The position numbers were made by a program, and so were the translations under genes. From UBA1858 sp965227695 (GTDB lineage Bacteria > Pseudomonadota > Gammaproteobacteria > UBA4575): a stretch of 64,000 nt of DNA. Positions within the stretch are counted from its first letter, which is position 1. Every line of letters starts with the position of its first letter. The notes under the pieces were generated by a model. It did not search any database, was not told where the DNA came from, and worked only from the letters and a program-made list of their open reading frames with translations. This document shows positions 52,958 to 62,612 of the stretch, in pieces. The stretch spans positions 2,046,001 through 2,110,000 of the forward strand of contig OZ245760.1 in assembly GCA_965227695.1 (NCBI GenBank), read 5' to 3'.

Positions 52958-54472
52958 TTAGACAATCGGATCAAAAGCCACGTATGGATCGATCGCCGCA
53001 CCGGTCCCAAGGCCGTTCCCGGGAAGCACTTCAGTACCAAACATGCCCTGCTGGCCGTGCAGTCCGAGATAATTCAGAACAACCATTTCCGCCAGCGAGG
53101 TCACGTTATTGGCAAAAGGACTGGACGCGGTATTAACATTACCGTCCATTCTGAATGTGCCAAGCTGATTTGTCCCCGCGGCATTACCCCTCAATACCGG
53201 CCTCACACCACCTGGTCGATAAACAAATATTGCACTGGCAGCCGTTTGTGAATTATCCGAACGCCAGCGAAACTTGGTGACACCGTTACCATCGTCCTCA
53301 GGATTATCGGTATCAGCGGAAACTGCACCATCGCTAAACACATAAATCATCACCGGCTGATTGGAACGTTGAGCATACTCAAGCGTTGCACCAATCACTT
53401 GCCCCACGACAAAGTCCTTACCATCTGTTTCCGGCCTTGGGTCCTGATGGTAATCTCGACCACCATATTCAATTGTTCCGGCACCAGCAAAACCTTTAAT
53501 TACCGATTTCATCACTGCTGCGGCCTTGCGAAAATCACCATCATCCAGCTGCCCATTCGGGAATATGGCCTGCAGATCTGCGTCCTGATTGGGATCGAGC
53601 TCACTGGATGTAATGGCGGTATTAAATGTGGCCGAACTCTTGTCATATCCACATTGAACCAGTTCTCGAGTCGCCTGCTCAACAGAGATGGTACCCAGCT
53701 TGAGATCACTAATGATGGCCGCGGCCTCGGCCACACGGCCGGATGGAAACCCGTCTTCATCGCCACCACCCAAACCGATGACTTCGTTGGGGCGACTGAC
53801 TTTAGTTGGGCGTACTGAAGCATCAAACATGTAACCAGGAACATCGGAGCGTCCGCCTGAGTCGCTATTTCTTGTTCCCACTGCCGCGACAAACTGGCCA
53901 TTTGCGCCTGCCTGGGCAATACCATAGACAGGGTTATGGGGGTTGTTACCAGTATCATTTTCCGATCGTGCAGGAATAACCACACCATTCGTGCCTGCTC
54001 TTGTCGCCGCGCTGGTTTTATCGAGCATCCCTCTTAGCATGGCGCTGTTTGGATGCATCGCGATACCAAACGTACGATCAACACCGACATTATCCGGAAT
54101 AATCGCTTCAGGCAGTCCCAGTCTTGCATAACCTTCAGGGCTCAAAAAGTTTTCCTGGCCAAGCGTCCCTACCATGATATTGGATCCTGCAATATTGGCA
54201 CCTCCACCCTGGTCAATACTGATAAAAGGGATTTTTCCTGCCCCCTGAATAAGGTTGGTCAGATCACATTCGGCATGTGCCTGCCTCGCCAGCAGTGTCG
54301 ATAATGTCGGGGCAAATACCATGCCCATCCCCGAAATTAAACCGCGTCCCAGGAAGTCGCGGCGTGTCACCGGACGACCATGGCCGGTGCGACGACACTG
54401 CTCTTCGATACGTTGTTGCAGGCGACGATATTGCTCTTCCTTACGCCGACATTGCTCTACATATTTACCCAT
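52958..54472 (-). CDS. Tat-exported DUF1501-like protein
   Basis: A 504-residue protein. The unusual N-terminus has a charged coiled-coil start (about 30 residues), then a Tat motif TRRDFLGRG with R37 and R38, then a hydrophobic helix to QAHA. The mature part is Gly-rich with GGGANIAGSNIMVGTLGQ, DNVGVDRTFGIAMHPNSAMLRGM, GGRDYHQDPRPETDGKDFVVG and VMIYVFSDGA. This is the pattern of DUF1501-type exported proteins. Tat export implies folding before transport, often with a cofactor. ATG 54472 has GAGGG upstream and lies 21 bp after the lipoprotein gene. It is the last gene in a three-gene operon. Confidence 0.75.
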   Translation of the reverse strand: MGKYVEQCRRKEEQYRRLQQRIEEQCRRTGHGRPVTRRDFLGRGLISGMGMVFAPTLSTLLARQAHAECDLTNLIQGAGKIPFISIDQGGGANIAGSNIMVGTLGQENFLSPEGYARLGLPEAIIPDNVGVDRTFGIAMHPNSAMLRGMLDKTSAATRAGTNGVVIPARSENDTGNNPHNPVYGIAQAGANGQFVAAVGTRNSDSGGRSDVPGYMFDASVRPTKVSRPNEVIGLGGGDEDGFPSGRVAEAAAIISDLKLGTISVEQATRELVQCGYDKSSATFNTAITSSELDPNQDADLQAIFPNGQLDDGDFRKAAAVMKSVIKGFAGAGTIEYGGRDYHQDPRPETDGKDFVVGQVIGATLEYAQRSNQPVMIYVFSDGAVSADTDNPEDDGNGVTKFRWRSDNSQTAASAIFVYRPGGVRPVLRGNAAGTNQLGTFRMDGNVNTASSPFANNVTSLAEMVVLNYLGLHGQQGMFGTEVLPGNGLGTGAAIDPYVAFDPIV

Positions 54473-54493
54473 CGTTATACCCTCGTAATAGAA

Positions 54494-56659
54494 TCAGTTA
54501 ATTGTCATCACACCACTGGCCAGCACCGCAGCACAACTTGCCTGTAACGCAGTATCTTTTGTGGCACCATTACACCCGTTTGCACAACCAAGATCATCCA
54601 TCAGGCGATTAACCTCTGACGTCGTTGCAGTGCGGTCAGGTTGAGATTCAAGATCGCCAACAAAACGGTCATACAGCGCGTTAACACGATTTTGTTTGTC
54701 GGTGGCATTGGCAATATCTACACAACTACTGCCAAAAACTGTATTGCAGGCTGTATTTGAATTGGTGACACGTTCACAATATGTGACGGCCAGTCTTTGT
54801 ATCGCCATTTGTGATGCCGTGTTAAAGGCCAGTATGTCTGCTGTGGCAGGCAACTGGTCTCGCAACTCCTGGTAACGATCTCGCACTGCAGACTGCGTCT
54901 TGGGAATTGTTGTCAAGACCGACATTGTGTCATTGACACTTGAAAATGACCGTACCCCCATATCTGGCAATACACCAAGGTCAACAATGCCTGGCTCACT
55001 TGGTGGCACATAGGCATCGCCGGAACCAATCTGATTGCCCAGTGTTTCAAATTCCAGATGGAACATGTCTGACTCAGGACCAAGATCTTTGGGGATTACG
55101 GCACCCTGTGGCGATAAAAGTGTTCCTGAAGCATTGACGGTCATATCTACTGAGCGGAATGACTGCGTGGCTACCGGCAGATTGTTATTGACTGCAATTC
55201 GAATGTTTCTGACAGTCACGCCTGTCACATCTGTGATTAATGTTGGCTCTGCAAACAGGTAAGCATTTTCATCCAGTTCACGCGCAAGCACTCTAATCGA
55301 TGCAGGAGCGCCAATAATATTTGACACATCGAAATCCAGAGTTGTGACGGCACCCAATCCTGCATCAAAGTTTTGTGCGACCTGCTGAGGCGATAAAGCC
55401 GAGGAATGTACTCCGACCATACGATAAATACCTTGCCATAGCCGATCATTTGAAACTTCATTACCCAGCACAAAAATATTGTCGTCCTGCCAGTTCAAGG
55501 CATCATTGGGAACTTCCTCTTGCGCCGCCAATTGGCCGTTAATATAAATCTTACGGCCACCTGTATTAGCATCATATGTCATCACTACATGGGTCAGTTC
55601 GGTAGTTAATGAGTTATCTCCACTACGTATCTCCGGATTATTACCATTACTGCCAAACTCATTGGTTGCCACACGACCCGCGTACTCATCCATTCGTTGA
55701 CCAAGTGTGAAGTTTCGACGCCCTGTACTGATCGAGTAGGAAACTATTCTGGCCGGACCGGTTTGATCAAGATTTTCAGGGATCACCCAGGCCTCGACAC
55801 TGAACTGATCGGAAATTGAATTTATTAACTTCTGACTTGCTGCAAGCGAGGCTTGTGCTTTACCAGATATATTTCTCAGCCCGCCTTCAGGCAACCACTC
55901 CATTCCCTCAATCATAAGATCCATGGGTGCACCCACACCACTTCTGTCTAAAACGATATCACCCGCACCTGCACTAAAGTCATACATTGCGATCAGGTTA
56001 GCATCCGAGCGCAAACTTTCGCCTTCCACCGAATCTGCAAAACTTGTCATAGCACTGGCAACACGTGGTGCTGTATTCGGTGACGGGCTGGCAGCATTTG
56101 CAGAATCTGCCCACGACTGTATCGCCGCCAGCATTTCTGCCGCGAACTGCTCGCACGCGACCGGTCCACCACAGTTGTGATTATCAACACCTGTTTTCAG
56201 CACCAGACGCGAATTAGCAGGATTTGTTAGACTGACTTTCTGATTACTGACCACTGCTGTATATGCCGTTTCTACATTTTCATCAGCCATCAAAGGCAAC
56301 ACCGGTGTTAATCCCAATGGCGTAGGATCACTATGGCACTGCACACAGTTGTTCCCTGTCATCAGAGGATAAACAGTTGTCGCAAATAATTGCTGATCAT
56401 TCACCGGCGGCATATCTGGTGCCGGCGGTACAGGCGCAGGTGGTGGTGCATTGGGTGTCGGTACATCTGTATTCACTGTTCCACCGCTACCCGATGTTGT
56501 GGTTGATCCTCCCGCCTCACTTTCTTCAGACGAACCACCACTACCCCCACCACAGGCGGTGAGTACAATCATGACAAGTATGATGCCGATCCATTGCAGG
56601 GCAATATGATTTCGTCGGATATCCCATTTCCGCGATACAGTTTTATTATCCTGAGTCAT
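54494..56659 (-). CDS. LamG-domain lipoprotein with CxxCH motif
   Basis: A 721-residue lipoprotein. The N-terminal helix ends LTACGGGSGGSS, a clear lipobox, followed by a Ser/Gly/Pro linker. A single haem-binding CVQCH lies at NNCVQCHSDPTPLG. The centre has a LamG/concanavalin-like beta sandwich (LIAMYDFSAGAGDIVLDRSG ... VEAWVIPENLD ... HVVMTYDANTGGRKIYINGQLAA). The last part has more Cys near the C-terminus. ATG 56659 has GGAG seven bases upstream. It stands 24 bp after the haem-motif gene and 21 bp before the Tat gene. Confidence 0.8.
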   Translation of the reverse strand: MTQDNKTVSRKWDIRRNHIALQWIGIILVMIVLTACGGGSGGSSEESEAGGSTTTSGSGGTVNTDVPTPNAPPPAPVPPAPDMPPVNDQQLFATTVYPLMTGNNCVQCHSDPTPLGLTPVLPLMADENVETAYTAVVSNQKVSLTNPANSRLVLKTGVDNHNCGGPVACEQFAAEMLAAIQSWADSANAASPSPNTAPRVASAMTSFADSVEGESLRSDANLIAMYDFSAGAGDIVLDRSGVGAPMDLMIEGMEWLPEGGLRNISGKAQASLAASQKLINSISDQFSVEAWVIPENLDQTGPARIVSYSISTGRRNFTLGQRMDEYAGRVATNEFGSNGNNPEIRSGDNSLTTELTHVVMTYDANTGGRKIYINGQLAAQEEVPNDALNWQDDNIFVLGNEVSNDRLWQGIYRMVGVHSSALSPQQVAQNFDAGLGAVTTLDFDVSNIIGAPASIRVLARELDENAYLFAEPTLITDVTGVTVRNIRIAVNNNLPVATQSFRSVDMTVNASGTLLSPQGAVIPKDLGPESDMFHLEFETLGNQIGSGDAYVPPSEPGIVDLGVLPDMGVRSFSSVNDTMSVLTTIPKTQSAVRDRYQELRDQLPATADILAFNTASQMAIQRLAVTYCERVTNSNTACNTVFGSSCVDIANATDKQNRVNALYDRFVGDLESQPDRTATTSEVNRLMDDLGCANGCNGATKDTALQASCAAVLASGVMTIN

Positions 56660-56683
56660 TACTTTTCTCCTCGGTAGCATCGC

Positions 56684-57859
56684 TTAATTACCCATGCAAT
56701 AGGCTGCAGTTTCTGCGAAAACACGCTTCATACTGTAGTTATTGCCCTGGAAAATTGTGGCCACATTTTCAATTAACTGGTGATCGACCATGCCATTTGG
56801 CGGCCGGTAACATACTTTTTCAAAAGCCTTTTTGACCTGACATTCAGCAAATTGACGCGTTGAGGCCAATTCCGTGCCGAGAGACTTGGCGCCAAGTCCG
56901 GAACCTGGACCCTGCCACCCTATATATGCGTTGGGTCCTGTGCGCCAATAATTTACCCAGCCATCAGATGTAGTGACGTAGCCGAAACGAAATACACCAG
57001 CATCTTTTAAATATTTGGGCTGAACTACACCATTGGTATAAGCGATCTGCTGAGTTTCCTCATCAAAGTCATAATAGGCAAAAGCACCAGCCAGTCCGTC
57101 CAGACCAGCGTGACAAGTCAAGCAGTCCGTAAGAAAAATATTGCTATCTCCACCCGGAGAACGCGATACATCCTGCCGAATAAAATCGGGTCTTGCAGTA
57201 ATATCCCGCATGTCTTCCATGTCTTTGCACAAGAAATTCAGGCTCGCAAATCGTATTGCTGCCCTGTTTGTACCCGCCACCAGAAAAGCCTCGGCAAACC
57301 CCCGGGTTGTCATTACACCTGCAGTTGCAGAAGAAGGTAAGACACTGCCAGGTAAAAGAGATTGTTGAGTCTGAAAGAAATTACCGGGATCACTCAAATC
57401 AATATTTCTGTTCTGTAGTTGCCGGTAATGTTCATTATCCGTTTGAGAATATGGTGTATTGTTAGATGCTTCCGGTGAGCCGATATAAACAATATCGCCT
57501 GAGAGCACCTGGTTAAATGGAACATCATCACGAATCATCCCGATTACAGTTGCCGTGAAGTCGTTCAGGTCTGCATAAATTGATTGTTCGCGATTCGTCC
57601 AGGGGCTTGCAAAATCTTTAAGAGTTGTGCTGTAAAATGTCGGATTTTCCATCGCCTCGTATGCCGCACCGATCGCGTCTCCATTTTGAATTTTTGACGC
57701 CATAGAATTGAGGACATTACTTGATGGAGGAACACCTACCAATCTATCGTGCATTCGTTTTGCCTGCTCGCGTGGCCCTGCGTGCACAACTGCTATAGAC
57801 AGCATCACAGATACTAGCGATACCATAAAGCCAGCGTTAATTATTTTAAGTAAGCGCAT
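56684..57859 (-). CDS. exported CxxCH cytochrome-like protein
   Basis: A 391-residue exported protein. Signal peptide MRLLKIINAGFMVSLVSVMLSIAVVHA; haem motif CLTCH in LTDCLTCHAGLDGLAGAFAYYDFD. Further Cys occur in FLCKDMEDMRD, AECQVKKAFEKVCYRPPNG and near the end. It resembles DUF1585/DUF1588-region proteins that partner with DUF1501 proteins, but I rest this on motif layout only. AGGTG lies five bases before ATG 57859. It opens the operon that continues with the lipoprotein and Tat genes. Confidence 0.75.
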   Translation of the reverse strand: MRLLKIINAGFMVSLVSVMLSIAVVHAGPREQAKRMHDRLVGVPPSSNVLNSMASKIQNGDAIGAAYEAMENPTFYSTTLKDFASPWTNREQSIYADLNDFTATVIGMIRDDVPFNQVLSGDIVYIGSPEASNNTPYSQTDNEHYRQLQNRNIDLSDPGNFFQTQQSLLPGSVLPSSATAGVMTTRGFAEAFLVAGTNRAAIRFASLNFLCKDMEDMRDITARPDFIRQDVSRSPGGDSNIFLTDCLTCHAGLDGLAGAFAYYDFDEETQQIAYTNGVVQPKYLKDAGVFRFGYVTTSDGWVNYWRTGPNAYIGWQGPGSGLGAKSLGTELASTRQFAECQVKKAFEKVCYRPPNGMVDHQLIENVATIFQGNNYSMKRVFAETAAYCMGN

Positions 57860-58187
57860 ATAGGCACCTTTTTTCAGCTATACTTGTTTTAAACAACGTC
57901 TAACGACGTTCCCTGCCAGCCTCATCCATGGACTGATATCGAACATCAGAAATGAATTACTTCTGCTTGTCCTTCAACGTGGGTGTATGTATAACTCTGT
58001 GAACCAGTTCTGATTTTCATCCGCGACAAGCGGTGTGTTTTTGCCTCTGAATGAACATTCAGTAATACTTGTCTGAGAATAGCGACGTGGTAAATGATGA
58101 TATTTTCATCAATTTCCTGATGACAATCAGGGGAATTGATCCTTGTTTTGCATAACACAGTGGGCCCTGACCGGATAACACCTTCAG
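57860..58187. other. divergent intergenic region
   Basis: About 330 bases between the haem-motif operon and the gene at 58188. A 70-codon minus-strand frame at 57946-58158 has no family features and I do not call it. Promoters for both directions are expected. Confidence 0.45.
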
Positions 58188-58634
58188 ATGAAAGCTATTA
58201 TTTTTATCGCCGGCATATTAATTCCCTGGGTATATATATCCTGCAGCAGCGATACCGTTCAGCCACTGAAAGAGACTGTGCAAAATGAGTTCATCGCCAC
58301 TTATTTATATGTTGCAAATAACAGGAATGACCTCACCGACTGGTCTGAAAACTTTAATGAAATGATTAAAATAAACCCTGATGCGTTTTTGTCTGTTGCA
58401 TACCGCTGGCATATATTCGCAATGGATGCCTGTGATCTGTCAGACCAACAAACAACCAGGGCTCCAAAAACCGGTTATGAGAAAATGCTGTCCGAGTCAA
58501 CAACTTCTTTATTGGTAAACGAGATAAACAGTGATGATGATCGCCAGTGTCTGGGTGAAATATTTTCAGCACATTGGCAACAAATTAATAGTATGTTGTC
58601 ATTGAATTACCCTTTGATCGGTAACTCTTTGTAA
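58188..58634 (+). CDS. putative lipoprotein, unknown function
   Basis: A 148-residue protein with a hydrophobic start (MKAIIFIAGILIPWVY) and a lipobox-like ISCSSD, so probably lipidated. The mature part is helical and acidic (FIATYLYVANNRNDLTDWSENFNEMIK) with Cys in MDACDLSD and RQCLGE. I recognise no family. It is divergent from the haem-motif operon, so a functional tie is possible but unproven. Confidence 0.6.
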   Translation: MKAIIFIAGILIPWVYISCSSDTVQPLKETVQNEFIATYLYVANNRNDLTDWSENFNEMIKINPDAFLSVAYRWHIFAMDACDLSDQQTTRAPKTGYEKMLSESTTSLLVNEINSDDDRQCLGEIFSAHWQQINSMLSLNYPLIGNSL

Positions 58635-58786
58635 TACATTACTCTATAATTCTAAGGTGGCAATTATTATGAGAGGTAAAGAGTTCACTGTAATCATCAG
58701 GCCAGCCATTTTTTTGACAGCCATCAAAGTGCCTCGCTATGATTTCAATTATATTCTATCCATGTTTTGGTTTTTAATAATTTAAA

Positions 58787-59059
58787 ATGTCATACGAAGT
58801 AGTATTACTCGATCGCGCCGGAAATGCATCACCACCACTGCCATGTGATATCCACTGCAATGGGAGTGAAATTGAAGTCGATGCAGAACTAGCCTACCAA
58901 TATATAAATGTCTCATACACGGCTTGCGTGATGGATGAGGGTGATGTTATCAGTCAACATACAATTCTCGGTTACAGCTTTTACGGTGACACCATCATCA
59001 ATGGTGTAAATGCCTCTCGTTGCGGTCAGTATATACTCACCGTCAGTACTGCCCGGTAA
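58787..59059 (+). CDS. small hypothetical protein
   Basis: A 90-residue protein (MSYEVVLLDRAGNASPPLPCDIHCNG ... RCGQYILTVSTAR), strand-rich with three or four Cys. No signal peptide and a weak ribosome site. It may be real because its composition is protein-like and its strands alternate, but I cannot place it. It converges on the RuBisCO-like gene with about 20 bp between stops. Confidence 0.45.
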   Translation: MSYEVVLLDRAGNASPPLPCDIHCNGSEIEVDAELAYQYINVSYTACVMDEGDVISQHTILGYSFYGDTIINGVNASRCGQYILTVSTAR

Positions 59060-59079
59060 TGGTTCATAGTAAATTAGAC

Positions 59080-60645
59080 TTAAATTAAAACAGGGATATC
59101 ACGCTCCCTGTCTACAATACAGTACACTCCAAAAGGCTCTGAATACGGATTGTCTAGTTGGTGTATGACCATTGGCTTGATATATAAAACATCATTTTCT
59201 TTAACTTCATACTGAGTATTGCCAATTAACACTCTTCCACGACCTCTTGCAACAATAATGACATGAGCATGCTGATGCAATTCTTTACTTGAAAAACCAT
59301 CACGCTCAATTTCAAAATAGCGCAGATCAAAAAGGCATTCCTCCTCACTTTTACCGACCAGTTCTGTCCTGCTGATATTTTTAAATGTCAGCGCATCGGT
59401 CACTTTATACGCCACTTTATTTCTTCCGCTCCAATGAAAATTTTCAAAACGGAGAAATTCAATCGGTGCCGACACGCCATTTGCAGGGTATTCACACGAA
59501 GAAACCGAGGGCGATAACGGCGACTCAAGCCTCTCCTCAAATGCCATGCATAACTGGTTTTTGAATGCTTTCGTGGATTTTTCCAGGCTTGGCGAGTACT
59601 CCAGCAATGACCCTCCGAGCAAGAATACCGAGTCCTTTTCATACCATTCACACATGCGCGGCAAATCCTCATATTGCATTCCGCCTGCAGGACACGGTAA
59701 TGAAGCGTTTAGTCCAGATAAAGGTCGCCTCAATTGATAGGCAATACTTTTACAATGGGTTTCGGTGAATTCAAATCTTCCACCGGTATTTGTGTAAACA
59801 GAGATATCCACCCCTGCCAGGCGATAAAGAAAACCATACAGCAATCCATGCTCAATTCCATGTTCGGGCGAGATACAATAGCTACCCGTAAATGCCGGGT
59901 GCGCCATGTAAATCAAATCATACCTGGCTGCCAATCCTCTTGCCGTATCAAGACCAAGTATCAAAGGTGCCAGTAGCACACCCTTTACTCCCTGGGCTTT
60001 GACCCATGCAAAATATTTTTCGATTTCTTCATAAGGTGCCGATATGAATGGGAAATAAAGACATGTCCGGCCAGTTTTTTGCTCGGCTTCTTTAATCGCA
60101 GCAAGACAGCGTGATACACGTTGTTTAAATTCATCAAAATCACCGACAAGATTCTGATCATCTTTAATAATATCACCACCACCCATGGCAAACTCAAAAG
60201 CCATGTTGGCGAATTGCTCTACACTGTAACCGCGTGGCTTAAGTGCAGTCGCCAGCAATGGTCTGCCATAAACACCCAAACTTGCACGAACCCCATCGAT
60301 ACCAAAACGGGGGCCCTGAAATTGATTAAGCAGATGGTCAGGCAAATCAATATCAACCAGTCTTACCCTGGGATACATTGATACATTACCGAAACACAGA
60401 TTAAGCAATTGATTATACTGTTGACTTACAATTTGCTCGGGATATGCCAGTGTTATCGTGTATGTTTTCGTTGCCTTGTCTATTAATTCAACATCTTTAA
60501 GTTGACCCAGAAATTGTCGCTCAATATCTTCGGTTATGAGTGACTCCGGCGTTTCAACACTTTGTTCTATTGAGATTTTTCGAGCCAGTCTTTCAATATC
60601 TGCTGTGCCCGAAATTACCTGATACGTGATTTCTACGTCTGCCAT
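59080..60645 (-). CDS. RuBisCO-like protein (form IV) fused to a cupin
   Basis: A 521-residue two-domain protein. Residues about 5-395 are RuBisCO large-subunit-like. Equivalents of catalytic residues include Lys136 (ALKPRG), and Lys161 and Asp163 in IIKDDQNL. The Mg2+ ligand Glu of KDDE is Gln164, and His249 (MAHPAF) is kept with Pro in place of the Arg. Loop 6 has GGRFEF instead of the GKLEG Lys, and SGG becomes AGG (320-322). It is thus unlikely to fix CO2. Residues about 405-521 are a cupin with HxH metal residues (His457, His459 or His461) and a motif-2 PMVIHQLDN (His495). RuBisCO-like proteins act as enolases, isomerases or decarboxylases on sugar phosphates or thio-sugars. The exact reaction here is unknown, and so is whether the cupin is catalytic or a sensor. 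Confidence 0.9.
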   Translation of the reverse strand: MADVEITYQVISGTADIERLARKISIEQSVETPESLITEDIERQFLGQLKDVELIDKATKTYTITLAYPEQIVSQQYNQLLNLCFGNVSMYPRVRLVDIDLPDHLLNQFQGPRFGIDGVRASLGVYGRPLLATALKPRGYSVEQFANMAFEFAMGGGDIIKDDQNLVGDFDEFKQRVSRCLAAIKEAEQKTGRTCLYFPFISAPYEEIEKYFAWVKAQGVKGVLLAPLILGLDTARGLAARYDLIYMAHPAFTGSYCISPEHGIEHGLLYGFLYRLAGVDISVYTNTGGRFEFTETHCKSIAYQLRRPLSGLNASLPCPAGGMQYEDLPRMCEWYEKDSVFLLGGSLLEYSPSLEKSTKAFKNQLCMAFEERLESPLSPSVSSCEYPANGVSAPIEFLRFENFHWSGRNKVAYKVTDALTFKNISRTELVGKSEEECLFDLRYFEIERDGFSSKELHQHAHVIIVARGRGRVLIGNTQYEVKENDVLYIKPMVIHQLDNPYSEPFGVYCIVDRERDIPVLI

Positions 60646-60784
60646 TGATTTTCCTTAATATGAAACGGGGACTGTTAACGCATTTTGATAAGCGGCAAAT
60701 AATCTCGATCCAACGGAGAAATTTACCATAAAGACTGCCGAGAATGACCGATAACCCATACATGACAATATATTGATAATACAT

Positions 60785-60988
60785 ATGAGCACAGTATATA
60801 AAAACTTTGAACAAGCAAGGGTTGAGCGAGAATCAACCAAAATCATCTCTGACCTGATCTCAATGGGTGGAGTGGACTGGGCAATTAATACCATGCTGAA
60901 AATCCCATCATTTGACGACAGCTATCAGGAAAAATTGCGACTTTGCATCAAGGAAAAGCTCTCAGCTCTCAAGCAGCATATGTTATGA
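60785..60988 (+). CDS. small hypothetical protein
   Basis: A 67-residue helical protein (STVYKNFEQARVERESTKIISDLISMGGVDWAINTML...). ATG 60785 is preferred because the upstream extension is poorly formed; no strong ribosome site is seen. It lies 140 bp from the divergent RuBisCO-like gene. I recognise no family. Confidence 0.45.
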   Translation: MSTVYKNFEQARVERESTKIISDLISMGGVDWAINTMLKIPSFDDSYQEKLRLCIKEKLSALKQHML

Positions 60989-61039
60989 AACTATAAAATT
61001 AGCTTTGCCGCTGGGGATATCTATAGTATAAAACCCTGG

Positions 61040-61453
61040 ATGTATGAATTAGCAACCCACACTATTAACCACTACAGTGACTGGCTCAGTTACCTTGCAC
61101 TAGGCTCCATCATTTTTCTGCTGCTTAGTATTATACTGGTTCCAAAATGGATTGCCCGTATCCCCCATGACTATTTTACATTCAGACAAAGAAAGTCTTG
61201 CAATGAATCTCCCGGGGTTAGACAGGTCTTCGTTTCAATTGCAAAAAATTTGACCGGTCTCGTGCTGGTGATCAGCGGAGCAATTATGCTCCTTTTACCG
61301 GGACAGGGATTACTGACCATGTTCGCAGGTTTGCTTCTTTTGAATTTCCCCGGTAAGTATAGGTTAGAGAGAGCACTTATTAAAAATCCCACCATACTTG
61401 CGGGAATAAATTGGATCAGACGCAAGCAAAATGTACCAGAGCTTATTATATAA
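61040..61453 (+). CDS. PGPGW-type small membrane protein
   Basis: A 137-residue membrane protein with helices at LSYLALGSIIFLLLSIILVP and LTGLVLVISGAIMLLLPGQGLLTMFAGLLLLNFPG. The LLPGQGLLTMFAGLLLLNFPGK block matches the PGPGW family core, where PGPG- or PGQG-type turns join the helices. The C-terminus is basic and soluble. Function is unknown. Confidence 0.75.
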   Translation: MYELATHTINHYSDWLSYLALGSIIFLLLSIILVPKWIARIPHDYFTFRQRKSCNESPGVRQVFVSIAKNLTGLVLVISGAIMLLLPGQGLLTMFAGLLLLNFPGKYRLERALIKNPTILAGINWIRRKQNVPELII

Positions 61454-61663
61454 CGCCTGAAGCACACAAAATATTATACCGGCAATCATTCCAAGAACTC
61501 TTGATAAGTCAGTAAGATATGTCAAATTTCTGGCCATGGATTTATCTTATTTACCGCACCAGTCGTCGGACATGAAATTCTATTTCATTAAAATTTATGT
61601 ACAAATAGTTGGGTAGTCGCCTCCACCAAGCTAACACTAATACTAGAAAAGGACTTTTCGACC

Positions 61664-62188
61664 ATGTCACGCCAAGTGCTCTTATTACTAATCGCTTTAG
61701 CGATGTCTGTTTGCCATGCAGAAGATGACATCTACATCGCCAAAGACAAAGATCAATATCACACAGAGCAGGAAGGCATTTTCGATAACACTGATCTAGA
61801 ACGTCTTGCGCTGCAGATAAATCTGGCCTCCTATCATCCCGGTAATGCGGATGAATATAATCAGTTTAATCGAGGCATAGGCCTGGAATATCACCTGGAC
61901 GCATTCTTTCTGGCTGGTGGATATTTCTGGAATAGTCTATATCGTGACAGCTTTTATGCTGGTGTTGGCAAAGAAATTACTCTGGGGAGTGCGGACTGGA
62001 TTGGGCTGGGTGCCGTGGGTGGACTGATCACCGGTTACAATGAAGGGCAGGAACCACGCCTGGCCTTAGTCCCGTATTTATTCTTGACCAAGAACCGTTA
62101 TACATTAAAAATCCATTACCTGCCGGAATTGGGCGATGTCAGCGATGATGCCATAGGTTTTGCCATCCGCATCAAATTTGATCGCTAA
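61664..62188 (+). CDS. outer-membrane beta-barrel-like protein
   Basis: A 174-residue exported protein, signal peptide MSRQVLLLLIALAMSVCHA. The rest alternates hydrophobic and polar residues in strands rich in Gly and aromatic residues (GIGLEYHLDAFFLAGGYFWNSLYRDSFYAGVG; GLGAVGGLITGYNEGQEPRLALVPYLFL), ending with an aromatic-rich strand. This is consistent with a small eight-stranded barrel, as in similar hypothetical proteins. Function unknown. Confidence 0.7.
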   Translation: MSRQVLLLLIALAMSVCHAEDDIYIAKDKDQYHTEQEGIFDNTDLERLALQINLASYHPGNADEYNQFNRGIGLEYHLDAFFLAGGYFWNSLYRDSFYAGVGKEITLGSADWIGLGAVGGLITGYNEGQEPRLALVPYLFLTKNRYTLKIHYLPELGDVSDDAIGFAIRIKFDR

Positions 62189-62264
62189 TCACATTTGCAC
62201 TAACCCTATCTTTGAGGGCCAAATGATTGGTATTCTTATCGCTTTACTGAATTAATGAGCAAAC

Positions 62265-62612
62265 ATGAGCGATCAGGAAACTTTATTCACCAAAATCATC
62301 AACCGCGAAATACCAGCAGAGATTGTCTATGAAGATGAACACTGCATCGCATTTCGTGATATCAACCCCCAGGCGCCATTGCATATCCTGCTGGTTCCCA
62401 AACAGGTAATAACCAAGTTATCTGAAAGCACGTCCAGCGAGAAAGACATCCTCGGACACCTGATGGTCATTGCACCTGAAATAGCAGCACAGGAAGGCTT
62501 TGCTGATACTTTTCGGCTGGTAATCAACAACGGGGCAGAAGCCGGACAAAGTGTTTTTCATTTGCATCTGCATATTCTTGCAGGTAGAGACTTTCAATGG
62601 CCTCCGGGATAA
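62265..62612 (+). CDS. hinT: HIT family nucleotide hydrolase (HinT)
   Basis: A 115-residue protein: MSDQETLFTKIINREIPAEIVYEDE, DINPQAPLHILLVPKQ and the histidine triad in QSVFHLHLHILAG, with the catalytic central His. It hydrolyses purine nucleoside phosphoramidates. Length and ending (FQWPPG) are normal for the family. Confidence 0.95.
   Translation: MSDQETLFTKIINREIPAEIVYEDEHCIAFRDINPQAPLHILLVPKQVITKLSESTSSEKDILGHLMVIAPEIAAQEGFADTFRLVINNGAEAGQSVFHLHLHILAGRDFQWPPG

Noticed and set aside
57946..58158. 70-codon minus-strand frame in the divergent gap
   Set aside because: No convincing start or protein-like pattern; probably chance.
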